From contig JADYXV010000317.1 in the NCBI GenBank assembly GCA_020853995.1, positions 1 through 8,490 of the forward strand: a stretch of 8,490 nucleotides of DNA. The letters are read 5' to 3'. A program made the position numbers and the translations under genes. Source of the stretch: Novosphingobium sp. GTDB lineage: Bacteria > Pseudomonadota > Alphaproteobacteria > Sphingomonadales > Sphingomonadaceae. Of the stretch, positions 6,730 through 8,490 are shown piece after piece (position 1 is the first letter of the stretch; each line of letters starts with the position of its first letter). The notes below the pieces were generated by a model. The model saw only the letters and a program-made list of their open reading frames with translations, did not search any database and had not been told where the DNA came from.

Positions 6730-6810
6730 CCCACCCCGCTGCGACTAAGACTTGCTGCGCAAGCCTAAGTCTCGCTCCCCTCCCGCTCGCGGGAGGGGTT
6801 TGGGGGTGGG
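6730..6810. repeat. 81-bp intergenic palindromic element with two hairpins (REP/BIME-like)
   Basis: The ends are inverted copies, CCCACCCC (6730-6737) and GGGGTGGG (6803-6810). Inside are two hairpins. The first (6743-6771) is a 13-pair stem with one mismatch, one G-U pair and a 3-base loop. The second (6777-6798) has perfect 10-base arms, CCCCTCCCGC and GCGGGAGGGG, around TC. It lies wholly between serA and hisZ, about 18 bases past the serA stop. Similar GC-rich CCCCTCCCGC hairpins recur between genes in sphingomonad genomes as far as I recall. It could act as a terminator or 3' stabiliser for serA mRNA, but neither stem is followed by a U-run on the serA strand. Confidence 0.7.
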
Positions 6811-6828
6811 AACTTCAACGTATCAAAA

Positions 6829-8415
6829 TCAGGCGAACTTCAGCGCCTTGACCACGCGGACGCCCTGGATTTCGCAAGCCTGCTTCAGCACGTCTGCGGT
6901 TACGGGGCTATCGAGCGAGAGCAGCAGAACGGCCTCGCCACCGGCATCGCGGCGGCCCAGGTGGAAGGTGCCGATGTTGATGCTGTTTTCACCCAGCAGC
7001 GTGCCGATGCGTCCGATGAAGCCTGGCGCGTCGGAATTGACGATATAGAGCATATCGCCATCAAGATCGGCTTCGATGCCGATGCCGAAGATTTCCACCA
7101 GACGCGGCTGGCCGTTGCCGAACAGCGTGCCCGCAACCGAGCGTTCGCCCTGACTGGTGCTGACGGTGACGCGCACCAGCGTGCGGTATTCGCCTTCGCG
7201 ATCATGGCGCACTTCGCGCACATCCAGCCCGCGTTCCTTGGCGAGGAATGGCGCGTTGACCATGTTCACGGTCTGCGAATACTGCTTCATCAGGCCGGCC
7301 AGAACGGCGGCGGTGATCGGCTTCTGGTTCAGCTGGGCTGCGGCACCTTCGACTTCGATCGAAATCTTGGTCAGGTTGTCATGCGCCAACTGGCCGACAA
7401 GGCTGCCGAGCTTTTCGGCCAGCGCCATGTAAGGCTTCAGCTTCGGCGCTTCTTCAGCCGACAGCGACGGCATGTTGAGCGCGTTGGTGACGCCGCCGGT
7501 AACGAGGAAATCGGCCATCTGTTCAGCCACTTGCAGCGCCACGTTGACTTGCGCTTCGTTGGTGGACGCGCCCAGATGCGGGGTGCAGATGAAGTTCGGC
7601 GTGCCGAACAGCGGTGATTCCTTGGCGGGTTCCACTTCGAACACGTCAAGCGCGGCCCCTGCAACTTGGCCCGAATCAAGCGCAGCCTTGAGCGCCACTT
7701 CATCGATCAGACCGCCACGCGCGCAGTTGATGATGCGGACGCCCTTCTTGGTCTTGGCGAGGTTTTCAGCCGAGAGGATGTTGCGTGTCTGATCGGTCAG
7801 TGGCGTGTGCAGCGTGATGAAATCGGCTTTGGTCAGCAGCGTATCGAGATCGGCCTTTTCGACGCCCATTTCGATGGCGCGCTCAGGCGTCAGGAACGGA
7901 TCGAACGCAACGACCTTCATGCGCAGGCCCAATGCGCGGCTGGCGACGATGGAGCCGAGGTTGCCCGCGCCGATCAGGCCGAGCGTCTTGCCGGTGACTT
8001 CAATGCCCATGAAGCCGTTCTTTGGCCATGTGCCCGCCTGCGTCTGTGCGTTGGCTTCGGGAATCTGGCGGGCAAGGGCGAACATCAGCGCGATGGCGTG
8101 CTCTGCGGTGGTGATCGAATTGCCGAACGGGGTGTTCATCACGACCACGCCCTGTGCCGAAGCGGCTGGAATATCGACGTTATCGACGCCGATCCCGGCA
8201 CGGCCAATGACCTTGAGGTTGGTGGCGGCAGCAAGGATTTCCTTGGTCACCTTGGTGGACGAACGGATGGCGAGGCCATCGTATTGCCCAATGCGCGCGA
8301 TCAGCTGTTCGGGGGTTTCGCCGGTGATCACATCAACGTCGCAGCCCATTTCGGTGAAAATGCGCGCGGCGTTGGGGTCCATCTTGTCGGAAATGAGTAC
8401 GCGCGGCTTGGTCAT
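6829..8415 (-). CDS. serA: D-3-phosphoglycerate dehydrogenase SerA (long form with ACT domain)
   Basis: Cytoplasmic NAD-dependent enzyme that oxidises 3-phosphoglycerate to 3-phosphohydroxypyruvate, the first step of serine synthesis; 528 residues, the usual length of the type with an extra ASB domain. The substrate-binding domain includes RAGIGVDNVD (72-81). The Rossmann motif GLIGAGNLG (146-154) is followed by the NAD-discriminating Asp172 (AFDPF). The catalytic trio is present: Arg233 in NCARGGLIDE, Glu262 in DVFEVEP, and His280 in CTPHLGAST. An intervening domain (about 315-450) and a C-terminal ACT domain (about 455-528, VNSDAPGFIGRIG) follow; ACT domains in this family commonly mediate serine feedback, but control here is not shown. 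The ATG at 8413-8415 is supported by AAGGA eight bases upstream. A palindrome at 8433-8453 sits just above that site, in the leader. hisZ follows on the same strand. Confidence 0.97.
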   Translation of the reverse strand: MTKPRVLISDKMDPNAARIFTEMGCDVDVITGETPEQLIARIGQYDGLAIRSSTKVTKEILAAATNLKVIGRAGIGVDNVDIPAASAQGVVVMNTPFGNSITTAEHAIALMFALARQIPEANAQTQAGTWPKNGFMGIEVTGKTLGLIGAGNLGSIVASRALGLRMKVVAFDPFLTPERAIEMGVEKADLDTLLTKADFITLHTPLTDQTRNILSAENLAKTKKGVRIINCARGGLIDEVALKAALDSGQVAGAALDVFEVEPAKESPLFGTPNFICTPHLGASTNEAQVNVALQVAEQMADFLVTGGVTNALNMPSLSAEEAPKLKPYMALAEKLGSLVGQLAHDNLTKISIEVEGAAAQLNQKPITAAVLAGLMKQYSQTVNMVNAPFLAKERGLDVREVRHDREGEYRTLVRVTVSTSQGERSVAGTLFGNGQPRLVEIFGIGIEADLDGDMLYIVNSDAPGFIGRIGTLLGENSINIGTFHLGRRDAGGEAVLLLSLDSPVTADVLKQACEIQGVRVVKALKFA

Positions 8416-8432
8416 TGTTTCTATCCTTCGTC

Positions 8433-8453
8433 ATCCCGGACTTGATCCGGGAT
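8433..8453. repeat. Palindrome in the serA leader (8-bp perfect arms)
   Basis: ATCCCGGA (8433-8440) and TCCGGGAT (8446-8453) pair perfectly around the loop CTTGA. The sequence CATCCCGGACTTGATCCGGG is a familiar dispersed palindrome in many alphaproteobacterial genomes (from recall). Here it lies 17 bases before the serA start codon, immediately upstream of the ribosome binding site, so it would be in the 5' leader if transcription starts farther upstream. The remaining bases to the window end (8454-8490) show nothing I can identify. Confidence 0.7.
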
Positions 8454-8490
8454 CGCGGGAAGCTGGACTGGCGATCGATGCTTGCGGCGA

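Noticed and set aside
6752..7048. 98-residue plus-strand frame starting in the serA-hisZ repeat (begins MLRKPKSRSPPARGRG)
   Set aside because: It begins inside the palindromic repeat and continues antisense to serA. Such repeat-derived frames are common false genes.
7666..8445. 259-residue plus-strand frame antisense to serA
   Set aside because: It mirrors the strongly conserved serA coding sequence and shows no domain of its own.

Overview
The window is ordinary chromosomal DNA of high G+C content. It most likely comes from an alphaproteobacterium of the Sphingomonadales (Novosphingobium/Sphingobium type). The main reasons are a PhoK-like secreted alkaline phosphatase close in length and active-site layout to the Sphingomonas enzyme, a HisZ gene beside a long-form serA, and intergenic palindromes of the kind scattered through alphaproteobacterial genomes. 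The taxonomic placement is an inference from recall; no search was run.

Layout. Bases 1-252 are the 3' end of an IS3-family transposase, and the insertion sequence probably ends near 289. Bases 290-479 hold no gene. They contain a 165-bp element with perfect 35-bp inverted arms (313-477) that stops two bases short of the stop codon of a minus-strand dsbD-type gene (480-2513). About 124 bp separate dsbD from a divergent plus-strand gene for a PhoK/PafA-type alkaline phosphatase (2638-4308). That gene overlaps by four bases (ATGA) a plus-strand flavin monooxygenase of the UbiH/UbiF/COQ6 family (4305-5525). The monooxygenase converges with minus-strand hisZ (5530-6663), with only four bases between the two stop codons. 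A 165-bp spacer carrying a double-hairpin repeat (6730-6810) separates hisZ from minus-strand serA (6829-8415). The serA leader carries another palindrome (8433-8453).

How the genes relate. The phosphatase and monooxygenase form a translationally coupled pair with no obvious shared pathway. DsbD passes electrons across the inner membrane to periplasmic thiols, while the divergent phosphatase is predicted to be exported and has six cysteines after its signal peptide, so the two could be linked through periplasmic disulfide handling (inference). SerA (first step of serine synthesis) and HisZ (regulatory partner of HisG, first step of histidine synthesis) are both amino-acid biosynthesis genes transcribed in the same direction.

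I see no phage, CRISPR array, RNA gene, toxin-antitoxin pair or evident new multi-gene system. The most unusual features are the non-coding repeats, especially the 35-bp perfect inverted repeat next to the insertion sequence.
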